From an uncultured Lachnospiraceae bacterium (GTDB lineage: Bacteria > Bacillota > Clostridia > Lachnospirales > Lachnospiraceae), in assembly GCA_947172705.1 (NCBI GenBank), contig CAMWCA010000008.1, positions 1 through 64,000 on the forward strand: a DNA stretch of 64,000 nt. Reading direction: 5' to 3'. Position numbers and translations under genes: made by a program. The notes beneath the pieces were generated by a model. That model was not told the DNA's origin and made no database searches. It was given only the letters and a program-made list of their open reading frames with translations. Position 1 is the stretch's first letter, and each line of letters begins with the position of its first letter. Positions 27,043-35,055 of the stretch are shown one piece after another.

Positions 27043-27375
27043 TTACGCGTCTTCACCTGCGCACAATTCCTGAACAACTCTCAAGATATCTTGTACGCGT
27101 CCCATCTGTCCCGGACTAAAGCATTCCAATACGTCTATCATTTTCTCCGGTATCTTCTTCACTTCATTCCCGCTTAATATGTAGTCACAACTAACATCCA
27201 GGGCTTTTGCCAATTTAAACAAAACTTCTACCGTAAAGCCTTTCTTTCCCAATTCAATTTCATAAAGAAATTTAGTAGAAATATCTGCCATTTCTGAAAG
27301 CGAATCTCTCGTAAGATTATTCGCCTCACGTAGGAATCTTATCCTGTTTCCTATGTCTCTGCATGAATATCCCAT
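27043..27375 (-). CDS. XRE-family transcriptional regulator
   Basis: A 110-residue regulator with a single helix-turn-helix at about residues 8-65 (IGNRIRFLREANNLTRDSLSE ... ISTKFLYEIELGKK, quoted in parts) and a short helical C-terminus ending in QELCAGEDA, possibly for dimerisation. It is divergent from agrB across a 272-base region that carries repeated AATTCAG/CTGAATT motifs. It may therefore regulate the agr promoter or respond to it. No metal or ligand-binding motif is seen. Confidence 0.88.
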   Translation of the reverse strand: MGYSCRDIGNRIRFLREANNLTRDSLSEMADISTKFLYEIELGKKGFTVEVLFKLAKALDVSCDYILSGNEVKKIPEKMIDVLECFSPGQMGRVQDILRVVQELCAGEDA

Positions 27376-27485
27376 TTTTTTCCTCCATCCCGAGCACGGG
27401 TTTTCTCTATTCAGTTTGTATGTTTCTAAGCACGCCTGCTATAGGCTCTATTGTACGCCCTATTTAGGTTGTTTTTACGTTTTTT

Positions 27486-27567
27486 GACTGAATTAGTGTA
27501 TTTTTATCTTGAAGGTCTATTTTCCACCATAAAATGGTCTTTTTTATGCAATTCAGTCGAAATTCAG
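27486..27567 (+). promoter_or_regulatory. Candidate operator: inverted and tandem AATTCAG sites upstream of agrB
   Basis: CTGAATT occurs at 27488-27494, and the opposite-orientation AATTCAG at 27550-27556 and again at 27561-27567, the last two exactly 11 bases apart (one helical turn). The tandem pair is centred about 60 bases upstream of the start site implied by the TATAGT box at 27605-27610, which has no good -35. Paired direct repeats upstream of an activator-dependent promoter are what a LytTR regulator such as AgrA uses. The exact binder is inferred. Confidence 0.45.
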
Positions 27568-27604
27568 CACCATTCCGTATAAAAGCCGGTTCCTTTCTAT
27601 TGGT

Positions 27605-27610
27605 TATAGT
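27605..27610 (+). promoter_or_regulatory. -10 box of the agrBD promoter
   Basis: TATAGT 37 bases before the agrB ATG, lacking a recognisable -35 at the proper distance. This fits a promoter that needs an activator bound at the upstream repeats. Confidence 0.4.
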
Positions 27611-27647
27611 AAAATGAAGTCATTTCAAACAGAAAGGAATCGTCAAT

Positions 27648-28208
27648 ATGTATGAATTTTTGAAGGAACAATATCAGTTCAGCGACTTCCAAATTGCACA
27701 ACTTCAATATACATGGAAAACCTTCTCTTCTGAACTCAGCAAACTGCTGATTATGGGTTTTATTTTCAGAAACACACTTGGAAGATATGTGTTTGCAGTA
27801 ACGATCATGTTGCTTTTAAGAACTGCCACAGGAGGGCTTCACTGCAAAAAATACATTTCCTGCTTTTTGGTTTCCTTTTCATATATGTTTTTATCCCTGG
27901 CAGTACTTCCCCTTATTCCTGTAAATAAAGTATTCCAGTTGATCCTCTTGTTTATTTGTATGCTATGCAATTATTATATTGGTCCTGTAACATCCTCAGT
28001 ACATCGCCCACTTAGTAATGACTGCACCAAACGGGTAAAGCTACAGGCTTTTCTGATTATTTTCTTTTACCTCGCTCTTGCGTATATAGTTCCTGAGAAT
28101 CCATATATCACCTGTGGGTTCTGGGTTATTATATTACATACCCTGCAGCTGTCTGCTGCCAAATTACTAAAGAAGGAGGAAAATTACCGTGAAAGAGAAG
28201 CTTATTAA
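27648..28208 (+). CDS. agrB: AgrB-like accessory gene regulator protease
   Basis: A 186-residue polytopic membrane protein that cleaves and cyclises the AgrD precursor. Catalytic His65 and Cys72 lie in GGLHCKKYISC with the seven-residue spacing seen for His77/Cys84 of S. aureus AgrB. Four to six TM segments follow (VSFSYMFLSLAVLPLI, LILLFICMLCNYY, AFLIIFFYLALAYIV, FWVIILHTL). The start has AAAGGA about eight bases upstream. The last 20 bases overlap the agrD start. The protein is slightly shorter at the C-terminus than many AgrB homologues but has all key residues. Confidence 0.95.
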   Translation: MYEFLKEQYQFSDFQIAQLQYTWKTFSSELSKLLIMGFIFRNTLGRYVFAVTIMLLLRTATGGLHCKKYISCFLVSFSYMFLSLAVLPLIPVNKVFQLILLFICMLCNYYIGPVTSSVHRPLSNDCTKRVKLQAFLIIFFYLALAYIVPENPYITCGFWVIILHTLQLSAAKLLKKEENYREREAY

Positions 28209-28314
28209 ACTTACTAAGCCTTTATTACTTACTTGTATGATGTGGGGAGCATGGATGAGCGTTGATATTGCAAGCATTATTTTCTTTGGAGAATACAAAT
28301 ATCCTGAAGAATAA
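28189..28314 (+). CDS. agrD: AgrD-like cyclic (thio)lactone autoinducer precursor
   Basis: A 41-residue peptide beginning GTG AAA GAG, with AGGAGG eight bases upstream inside agrB. The N-terminus (MKEKLIKLTKPLLL) is a short basic amphipathic helix, as in AgrD. The C-terminus GEYKYPEE matches the acidic P-containing tail recognised by AgrB (compare DEVEVPKEL in S. aureus). The ring nucleophile expected just before the tail is Ser29 (SIIFF or SIIFFG), not cysteine; the only cysteine, Cys16, lies in the hydrophobic helix. This predicts a lactone rather than thiolactone signal. It directly follows agrB and precedes a terminator. Confidence 0.85.
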   Translation: MKEKLIKLTKPLLLTCMMWGAWMSVDIASIIFFGEYKYPEE

Positions 28315-28318
28315 TAAA

Positions 28319-28358
28319 ATACCGTGCCAATGATTTTCTTCCTTCATTGGCGCGGTAT
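28319..28358. terminator. Bidirectional terminator between agrD and the agrC-like gene
   Basis: A 15-bp stem, ATACCGTGCCAATGA with TCATTGGCGCGGTAT (one G-U pair), and a 10-base loop. It begins five bases after the agrD stop and ends 11 bases before the convergent kinase stop. Confidence 0.75.
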
Positions 28359-28369
28359 CTTACTATTTA

Positions 28370-29683
28370 TTATTTACCATTCACTCTTTTTTCTTTCTCG
28401 CAATTACCAATTAATGAACTTTCCCTTTTTACTACCTTAAAGGATAACCAATTCTTTCCCTCGATCTCCATATTCTCAGGTATGATGTCCAACAAATATT
28501 CCTCACATATACATTTTACATTGTATAAACCTAACCCTCTTCCATCGCCCTTCTTACTATAACCTTTATTAAAGAAGGAATCAATTTCATCTAAATTAAT
28601 AATAGGACTCTCATTTCTGACTTCAATCTCGAAAAACTTTCCCTCATTTATAAGTAATACAAACAACTGATTTAAGTGATCTTCCGTTTTTAAAGCCTCA
28701 GCAGCATTTGTTAACAGGTTACCCAGTATTTCAATAATTTTATAATCAGGAATACCTGCCTCGCTATTTCCCGTACTAATTTTATAAGCAATATTAATAC
28801 CCAACTTATCCATTTCTATAAATTTTGCGTATAAAAAACCAATAACTACAGAACTTTCCATAGTGAGAAGTTTATTAAATTGATTTTCTTTCATGATCAA
28901 TTGGCAATAGTCCTTTTGGGCTTTGATTAATTCATCATAAGTTTTACAAATATAATGCTGGCTGTATAATGTATTAATATGGTTATCAAATTCATGTTGC
29001 TTTAATCTTATATTCTCGACTAAACCTTGAAATGAGTCTGCATATAATTTATGCATTTTCAATTCTGTTTCCACTTCTTTGGCTCTTACCTTATACTCAC
29101 TTGCCTGCCCAGTTAAAACCAGTATAAAAGCTAAACTAATAAATAACAGCATTGTTTGATTAAGTTCAAACAACTTAAACCCTTTATAATTTAAGAGTAA
29201 AAATGTAATAATTAAAAAGCAACCACCTAAAGAAATAATTAATATTTTTTCACGCTTTTGCAAATAAAATGCTAATCTTTCAATTTTTATCTTAGGTAAT
29301 AGCAACACAACAATTGAAAGTGCAACGCAATTCACAATCAACAATTGGATATTTGAAACAAGACTTACTCCTAAAATGTAATGCAATGGTACCATTACTA
29401 ACATTTGGATTCCACCATTTATAATAATACATACTATTACATTCGTTATCATCTCCTTTATTTTAAATCCAAACCTTATCCCACAATAAACGACAATAAT
29501 TGGATAAATAATCATTGTATAAACCTTAGACAACTCATAATAGTTTATGATCGTCATAATGATCATATCTATAGCCAAAAAGCTTGTTGTTGCAATATCC
29601 AGTTTAAATTTCTCACCATATAAACAGTGCAGGCAATAGATAATTGACAATGCCTCCAACAACAAACAAATATTAGTTACCAT
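28370..29683 (-). CDS. AgrC-like GHKL sensor histidine kinase
   Basis: A 437-residue sensor with six to seven N-terminal TM helices (residues about 1-205) and a cytoplasmic GHKL kinase. The phosphoacceptor region is RLKQHEFDNHINTLYSQH; the ATPase domain has EILGNLLTNAAEAL and GDGRGLGLYNVKCICEE. This is the HPK10 layout of AgrC receptors for cyclic peptides. It overlaps the LytTR regulator gene by 11 bases and converges on agrBD. The encoded locus therefore holds precursor, processor, receptor and regulator. AT-rich, like the rest of the island. Confidence 0.92.
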   Translation of the reverse strand: MVTNICLLLEALSIIYCLHCLYGEKFKLDIATTSFLAIDMIIMTIINYYELSKVYTMIIYPIIVVYCGIRFGFKIKEMITNVIVCIIINGGIQMLVMVPLHYILGVSLVSNIQLLIVNCVALSIVVLLLPKIKIERLAFYLQKREKILIISLGGCFLIITFLLLNYKGFKLFELNQTMLLFISLAFILVLTGQASEYKVRAKEVETELKMHKLYADSFQGLVENIRLKQHEFDNHINTLYSQHYICKTYDELIKAQKDYCQLIMKENQFNKLLTMESSVVIGFLYAKFIEMDKLGINIAYKISTGNSEAGIPDYKIIEILGNLLTNAAEALKTEDHLNQLFVLLINEGKFFEIEVRNESPIINLDEIDSFFNKGYSKKGDGRGLGLYNVKCICEEYLLDIIPENMEIEGKNWLSFKVVKRESSLIGNCEKEKRVNGK

Positions 29684-30413
29684 TTCCGTACTCCGCCAAG
29701 ATTTTCTTCTTATATGTGATTCCTATTTCAATCCTGTTTGACACATTGTTCAGGGTGATAAATCTGTTTGCCAGATCTATATTTTCAATGTAGTCCCGAT
29801 TGATAATAACATTTCTGCTGCACTGCATAAAACAGCTTGCATTCATATCCTCCATAAGCTGCTTACAACTTATATAAGGTACTGACAATGAACCGCCTGT
29901 TTTCATATACACGATCACTACATGGTTGATTGTTTCTATGTAAATAATATTCCTGATTTTAACAGGGTATAGAATTCCGTCCTTTCTGAAGCAGAAAGAC
30001 TCATCCTTATTTTCTCCCTTATCGGTAGAAAAATATAATGCCTTTTTCACCAGCTGTTTAACACTCTCCGGTGAAAAAGGCTTTTCAACATAACCCAGAC
30101 AATTCAAATCTGTGTAAGCATATTTAGTAGTATCTTCAAGCGATGTGATAAACAGCACCGGGGTAAACATATATTTGGGAATTGTTCTGATCCCTTCTAC
30201 AAACCGTACACCTGACGTATCTCCCGGCTTCTTTACATCCAGGATAATATCCACCAGAAAAGTATCAATGGTCTTTTCCATCATGATCTGATAAGCTGTC
30301 TGTACATCACTTGCAGTATAAACTGCCGTCTCCCTGTTTACTTCCAGTACCAGTCTTCTGAGCATTTCCAACTGGGTTTGATTGTCTTCAATAATTAATA
30401 CCGTTTTCTTCAT
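29673..30413 (-). CDS. LytTR-family response regulator (AgrA-like)
   Basis: A 246-residue regulator with a receiver domain (IIEDNQ near residue 8, phosphoacceptor in FLVDIILD, lysine in YVEKPFSPES) and a C-terminal LytTR DNA-binding domain (about 140-246, with IYIETINHVVIVYMKTGG and FMQCSRNVIINRDYIENI, each a family hallmark). The start at 30413 (MKKTVLIIED) lies eight bases after the upstream XRE stop; a longer frame runs into that gene. It is the likely activator of agrBD, acting at the direct repeats near 27550. Confidence 0.92.
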   Translation of the reverse strand: MKKTVLIIEDNQTQLEMLRRLVLEVNRETAVYTASDVQTAYQIMMEKTIDTFLVDIILDVKKPGDTSGVRFVEGIRTIPKYMFTPVLFITSLEDTTKYAYTDLNCLGYVEKPFSPESVKQLVKKALYFSTDKGENKDESFCFRKDGILYPVKIRNIIYIETINHVVIVYMKTGGSLSVPYISCKQLMEDMNASCFMQCSRNVIINRDYIENIDLANRFITLNNVSNRIEIGITYKKKILAEYGNGN

Positions 30414-30421
30414 CCTAATAC

Positions 30422-31111
30422 CTACATCCTGATAAGCGAGATCATCTGCTCTGCAATAGATAATATTTGCCTGCGGACCGGCAGCGCGATCTGGTTCCAC
30501 AAATCATCTATAATTGTTTCTTCTACATTGTCACAGTTGAAAAGCAGACTTGGCTTGCACCCGGTAACCTCATAGATACGAAACAATAACTCTGCATCAG
30601 GGTTCACCTTGTTTTTCTCCAGCATACGGTATTTTTTAATATTAACGCCAAGTTTCTCAGCCATTGGAATCTGTGCCATGCCTGAGATCTTTCTTATTTT
30701 GTGCAGAACGGTATCTGAAGCTTCAACATCTGCCTTCATCCTTAGTATCTCAATTTCACATTTCGTTTCAAAATTTAAATCCAAAGCGCTTTTATCTATT
30801 CCCTGTTTTAACAGCCAGGCAAGCGTGCCGGACAATTCTCTCCTGCGATCCCCTCTTACCTCCACCAACATGGTTCTCAATTCAGAAATCTCCCTGACAG
30901 ATTCCTTTCCTGTTATAAGATAATCAATATCCCAGCCCAGACCGATCAGAGCTTCTAACGCTTTATAGGGCATGATCGTCCTGCCAAGCTCCATTTTACT
31001 GAACTGGCTCTGGGTAATACCCAGCGCGCTGCTTGCCGCTTCCTGTGTCATATTTAGGCGCATCCTATACTGGTTCAGCCGCCGTAAAAAGTCTTCATAA
31101 CTACTACGCAT
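30422..31111 (-). CDS. Regulator with two XRE-type helix-turn-helix domains
   Basis: A 229-residue protein. The first HTH is at about residues 8-65 (LNMTQEAASSALGITQSQFSK), the second at about 145-205 (ISGMAQIPMAEKLGVNIKKY), joined by a helical spacer with paired charged segments. It is the first gene of a three-gene operon with the LytTR regulator and AgrC-like kinase, so it may tune the quorum circuit. GAGGG lies about eight bases before the ATG. The combination is not part of the classical agr system. Confidence 0.82.
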   Translation of the reverse strand: MRSSYEDFLRRLNQYRMRLNMTQEAASSALGITQSQFSKMELGRTIMPYKALEALIGLGWDIDYLITGKESVREISELRTMLVEVRGDRRRELSGTLAWLLKQGIDKSALDLNFETKCEIEILRMKADVEASDTVLHKIRKISGMAQIPMAEKLGVNIKKYRMLEKNKVNPDAELLFRIYEVTGCKPSLLFNCDNVEETIIDDLWNQIALPVRRQILSIAEQMISLIRM

Positions 31112-31295
31112 GAACTAATTCCCTCACGAATTATCTTTTGTAATACTATGCATAAATTTTACGGGATTGTGCTTTTCCCACTCTAGAGCTATATTTGACT
31201 ATCGTACTTTATATGCTTTTCGTCAATACCGTATATGGCACGGCTTTTATTACAACAGTCCATATGTTCCATTTTTCAGGATGCCCCTGCTTCTT

Positions 31296-32789
31296 TTATT
31301 TATCCTCAAACAGCTTCCGCTTTCTTTGAATCATTTCATCAATTTTTTCTATATAGAGCGCTACATCCTTCACATTCTCGCATCGCTCGATCCGTCCATC
31401 CTGATACAGACGTTTGCTGATTGCTCCGGCGCCTAAGGCTGCGATCGCCTGTTTCTCCTCCATAATCAAAATATTGTAGATTCCAAATTTCCCTTCCTTT
31501 GCATACCCTACGTTCTCAAAATTTCCGGACATATTTTTCTGGCGGTACAGGTAGTAGGGTACCATTCCCATAGCCCTTGCCCCATCCGCCGTAATCCCCA
31601 TAGTCTCATCTGTATTGCGCAAAGTGGAAATACCATTTTCCTCTATCCATTTACTCATGTTAGAAGCGCGCTTGATGGCAAGGGAATGTACTGTGAGGCT
31701 GTCCGGCGCTAATGCTTTCACCTCTTCTATGGTATTTCTTACATCTGACGCCTCTTCCTCCGGAAGTCCCAGGATCAGATCCATATTAATATTGGTAAAG
31801 CCAGCCTCCCTTGCCATGGCAAAGGCTTCCTTTACCTGCTCTACCGTATGTCTTCTTCCAATCAGATCCAGAGTCTCCTGCTTCATTGTCTGGGGATTGA
31901 CAGAAATTCGGGTAACGCCGCCTTCCTTCAATGCCTGTAGCTTTTCCGGCGTAATACTATCCGCCCGCCCCGCTTCCACTGTAAACTCCTTTAAATGGGA
32001 AAGGTCAAGGCTACTGTTGATCTTCCCTAAAAGCCTGGAAAGTTCCGGTGCCTCCAATGTAGTGGGCGTCCCTCCGCCAATATAAATGGTATCCAGTATC
32101 CTATCCCGAAAGCCTTCTGCCACATATTCGATTTCCTTCTCCAATGCATCCAGATATTCCCCAACCCGCTTTTTCCAGGATACAATTGGGTAAGAGGTAA
32201 AAGAGCAATACAGACACGTAGTTGGGCAAAAGGGAATTCCAATGTAAAGGCTGTATCCATTCTCATAGTGAATGGTCTCCAGCAGCTTTTTTTCTCTTTT
32301 GGCAATTTCAATGGCAAGTCCGCCCTTCTCATCGCTGATCAGATAAGTATCTTTCATATATTTCATGATATCCTGATCACTTTTGCCTTCCTCCAGCATA
32401 GTCATGGGAATCTTGGTGGGACGTATCCCCGTAAGGGTTCCCCATGGAAGCTGTTTTCCCGTATGCTCCGATAACATCACATACAAAAGAAGCTTTAAAC
32501 GGTTTTTCACCTCAGGTCTGGGCATGTCCTCTGTGATCTCCACCTTTTTACCTGTAAAAGAAGCGGCGCCTTCCCCCTCTCCGATCAGGGAGATCAGAAC
32601 GGCTTCCCGGGTAAAAAGGATATTCAGATCCGGCAGTCCCGGACCTGAGCTTTCCTTTTCTTCGTTTGTTACGCTCACTTTCACTTCACAGGCAGGATAA
32701 AATGCCTTCACCAACGCATGAATGTCATATTCAAATCCTGCCTGATTTACGGTTACTCCAATTAAATGTTCTTCTCTCATCTTTGTCAT
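31296..32789 (-). CDS. hemZ: Coproporphyrinogen dehydrogenase HemZ
   Basis: A 497-residue radical SAM protein of the oxygen-independent coproporphyrinogen oxidase-like group. The cluster motif is CPTTCLYC in GIPFCPTTCLYCSFTSYP, after a HemZ-specific N-terminal domain of about 160 residues. GGGTPTTLE and VNPQTMKQETLDLIGRRH match the family. In Bacillus HemZ contributes to anaerobic haem synthesis; in haem-poor Clostridia its role is less clear. It lies 14 bases after glmS and shares its promoter. A second ATG is nine bases in, so the exact start is uncertain. Confidence 0.92.
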   Translation of the reverse strand: MTKMREEHLIGVTVNQAGFEYDIHALVKAFYPACEVKVSVTNEEKESSGPGLPDLNILFTREAVLISLIGEGEGAASFTGKKVEITEDMPRPEVKNRLKLLLYVMLSEHTGKQLPWGTLTGIRPTKIPMTMLEEGKSDQDIMKYMKDTYLISDEKGGLAIEIAKREKKLLETIHYENGYSLYIGIPFCPTTCLYCSFTSYPIVSWKKRVGEYLDALEKEIEYVAEGFRDRILDTIYIGGGTPTTLEAPELSRLLGKINSSLDLSHLKEFTVEAGRADSITPEKLQALKEGGVTRISVNPQTMKQETLDLIGRRHTVEQVKEAFAMAREAGFTNINMDLILGLPEEEASDVRNTIEEVKALAPDSLTVHSLAIKRASNMSKWIEENGISTLRNTDETMGITADGARAMGMVPYYLYRQKNMSGNFENVGYAKEGKFGIYNILIMEEKQAIAALGAGAISKRLYQDGRIERCENVKDVALYIEKIDEMIQRKRKLFEDK

Positions 32790-32803
32790 TGCTTCCCTGT
32801 TCT

Positions 32804-34621
32804 TTATTCTACTGTAACTACTTTTGCCAGATTTCTGGGTTTATCAACATCCAGCCCCTTATCCAGCGATACATAATAGGCAATCAACTGCAGCACAATG
32901 GATGCAGGCATTACCATAAAAGGATCTTCCATTACCGGAAGTCTGTAAACACAACTCCACTTTTCTCCTTCGTCCAGGGTCTCGCCGTCCTTGATCAAAA
33001 GCAGCACCCTTGCCCCTCTGGACTGTACTTCCCTGATATTGGAAAGCTCCTTGCTCTTTAATTTTTCCTGTGTTACCACTGCAACCACCGGGGTGTCCTC
33101 TGTAATCAGCGCGATCGTTCCGTGTTTTAATTCACCGGAAGCATATGCCTCCGAATGAATGTAGGAAACCTCCTTCAGCTTCAGGGAACCCTCCAGCAGA
33201 ATGGAATAGTCCAGACCTCTTCCGATCATGAACACATCCCTTGCATTCAGGATTGTACCAGCAAGACGGTGGATCTCCTCTCTTGTGTCCAGCACCTTCT
33301 GCATCACCTCCGGAACACGTTGAAGCTCCTTCATAAATGCCTTCAGCTCCTCCTCCTTCCAGAGTCCTCTCGCCATTGCCATTCTCGCCGTAATCAGGTA
33401 CAAAACCGCAAGCTGGGTGGTATATGCTTTGGTGCTTGCCACCGCAATTTCCGGTCCCGCACTGGTGTAGATCACATACTCACTGGCACGGGCAATGGAA
33501 GCTCCCTTTACATTCACAACGGAAATACTGGGAGAACCGCATTGTCTTGCAAACTTAAGCGCCTCCAGTGTGTCGATGGTCTCTCCCGACTGAGAAATTG
33601 CAATCACCAGAGTATCCTTATCCACTACAGGATCATTGTACATGAATTCAGACGCCATGACAACGTCCACATGAATGCCGATCATTGCCTGGATCAGGCT
33701 TTTGCCTACTAAGCCCGCATGCATTGCCGTTCCGCAGGCGATCACACAGATTCTTTTGCAGTCTGCAAGAATTTTATCCGGTATCCCCTCCTCCGAGAAG
33801 TCAGGTTTTCCTTCTTTGATTCTGGGAAGAATGGTTTCCCCGATCACCTGGGGCTGTTCCATGATCTCTTTTTCCATGTAAAAAGGATAGCCTCCCTTAC
33901 CGCTGCGGCTTACATCCCAATCCACCTTCATCCACTGGATCTCCGCCTTATCGCCGGACAAATCGTACATCTCCACTCCCTCGGGGGATAAGCAGATTAC
34001 ATGAAATTCGGGTACCACAAAATAATCTGCTGTGAACGGCACAATTGCCGCCACATCAGAAGAAAAAATCGCCCCGTCCTGTGTCGCCGCCGCCACAATG
34101 GGACTCACGTTGCGGACAGCAAAAATTTTATCCGGCTGATCATCAAACAAGATTCCAAGGGCAAAGGTTCCCTTCAGCTTCAACACCGTTCTGCGGATCG
34201 CCGAATAAGGATCTCCCGTATAAAAGTGCTCCAGCACTGCCGCAACTACTTCGCTGTCGGTTTCGGAAGCCAGCTGTCCTTCCAGCCTGTATTTCTCTAT
34301 CAGCTCCCTGTAATTCTCAATGATGCCGTTGTGGATCAGCGTTACCCTGCCAAATCTGTGGGGATGCGCATTTTCATCGCACACGCCTCCATGAGTCGCC
34401 CATCTGGTATGGCCAATTCCGCATTGCCCTTCCGGTTTCTTCTGTGCACACAGTTCCCGTAAATCTTTTACTCTTCCCGCCGCCTTTACGGTATGTACTT
34501 CTCCGTCCTTTAAAAGGGCAATTCCGGCGCTGTCATAACCTCTGTACTCTAAAAGCTCCAACGCATCCAGCATAATTTCCCTGGCATTTCCTTTTCCTGT
34601 ATATCCGATAATTCCACACAT
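32804..34621 (-). CDS. glmS: Glutamine-fructose-6-phosphate aminotransferase GlmS
   Basis: A 605-residue enzyme that makes glucosamine-6-phosphate for peptidoglycan. The catalytic Cys2 follows the initiator (MCGIIGYTG); the glutaminase domain (1-240) is followed by two SIS sugar-isomerase domains with SQSGETIDTLEALKF and the C-terminal KPRNLAKVVTVE. Its leader carries a glmS self-cleaving ribozyme, so glucosamine-6-phosphate should repress it. AGGG precedes the ATG by about eight bases. The length and all motifs are standard. Confidence 0.98.
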   Translation of the reverse strand: MCGIIGYTGKGNAREIMLDALELLEYRGYDSAGIALLKDGEVHTVKAAGRVKDLRELCAQKKPEGQCGIGHTRWATHGGVCDENAHPHRFGRVTLIHNGIIENYRELIEKYRLEGQLASETDSEVVAAVLEHFYTGDPYSAIRRTVLKLKGTFALGILFDDQPDKIFAVRNVSPIVAAATQDGAIFSSDVAAIVPFTADYFVVPEFHVICLSPEGVEMYDLSGDKAEIQWMKVDWDVSRSGKGGYPFYMEKEIMEQPQVIGETILPRIKEGKPDFSEEGIPDKILADCKRICVIACGTAMHAGLVGKSLIQAMIGIHVDVVMASEFMYNDPVVDKDTLVIAISQSGETIDTLEALKFARQCGSPSISVVNVKGASIARASEYVIYTSAGPEIAVASTKAYTTQLAVLYLITARMAMARGLWKEEELKAFMKELQRVPEVMQKVLDTREEIHRLAGTILNARDVFMIGRGLDYSILLEGSLKLKEVSYIHSEAYASGELKHGTIALITEDTPVVAVVTQEKLKSKELSNIREVQSRGARVLLLIKDGETLDEGEKWSCVYRLPVMEDPFMVMPASIVLQLIAYYVSLDKGLDVDKPRNLAKVVTVE

Positions 34622-34715
34622 TTTGTTTCCCTCATCTTTCTCTATCTATTAATCATATGCGATCAGAGCGCCTGCTGCGCCTGCGCGTTGTTTCACTCAC
34701 CATGTTCCATTAAAA

Positions 34716-34891
34716 CACAGTTTCCTCCGTTATACCGTATTTGTTTTGCAGTTACCCGCATATTTGCCGGTATATCTCGCACCGAAGGAAGTACGAAAGA
34801 GCATCCGCCGAATTTTCGATCACTCTTTACCTCGTCAACCTTTCCTCAGATCTCCTTTCGGAGACTTCTTTCCGTAAAAGGCCATGGCGCT
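34716..34891 (-). ncRNA. glmS ribozyme (glucosamine-6-phosphate-responsive)
   Basis: Read on the minus strand, the leader starts with the cleavage-site context A-GCGCC (cleavage expected between bases 34891 and 34890). Downstream it has the invariant core GTTGACGAGG ... GATCGAA ... TTCGGCGGATGC, near-identical to the Bacillus ribozyme, then further stems including ATACCG/CGGTAT (P4-like). The 3' limit is approximate. It ends about 95 bases before the glmS ATG. In known members, binding of GlcN6P triggers self-cleavage and mRNA decay. Confidence 0.88.
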
Positions 34892-34976
34892 AGATTCGGG
34901 AAACAATGACAGTTCATCGTTTCTATTTAATTGTCAATGTCCGGCAGGCAGGCTTTTGCCAACGCCCACAAGTGGT

Positions 34977-35005
34977 ATTATACACAAAACACCTGCGGTT
35001 GTAAA
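34977..35005 (-). promoter_or_regulatory. glmS-hemZ promoter overlapping the upstream terminator
   Basis: On the minus strand TTTACA (35005-35000) and TATAAT (34982-34977) are spaced by exactly 17 bases. The -35 lies in the loop and the spacer in the 3' arm of the DUF3048 terminator hairpin. Transcription would start near 34970, about 80 bases before the ribozyme. Confidence 0.65.
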
Positions 35006-35016
35006 CCACAGGTGTT
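34988..35016 (-). terminator. Terminator of the relA-MBL-DUF3048 operon
   Basis: AACACCTGTGGTT and AACCGCAGGTGTT form an 11-13 bp stem with one mismatch, followed on the minus strand by TTGTG and an A/T run. It begins 40 bases after the DUF3048 stop and overlaps the glmS promoter. Confidence 0.7.
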
Positions 35017-35055
35017 AATATGCCCAAATGAGACAAAACAGATTCTACTAAAGAC

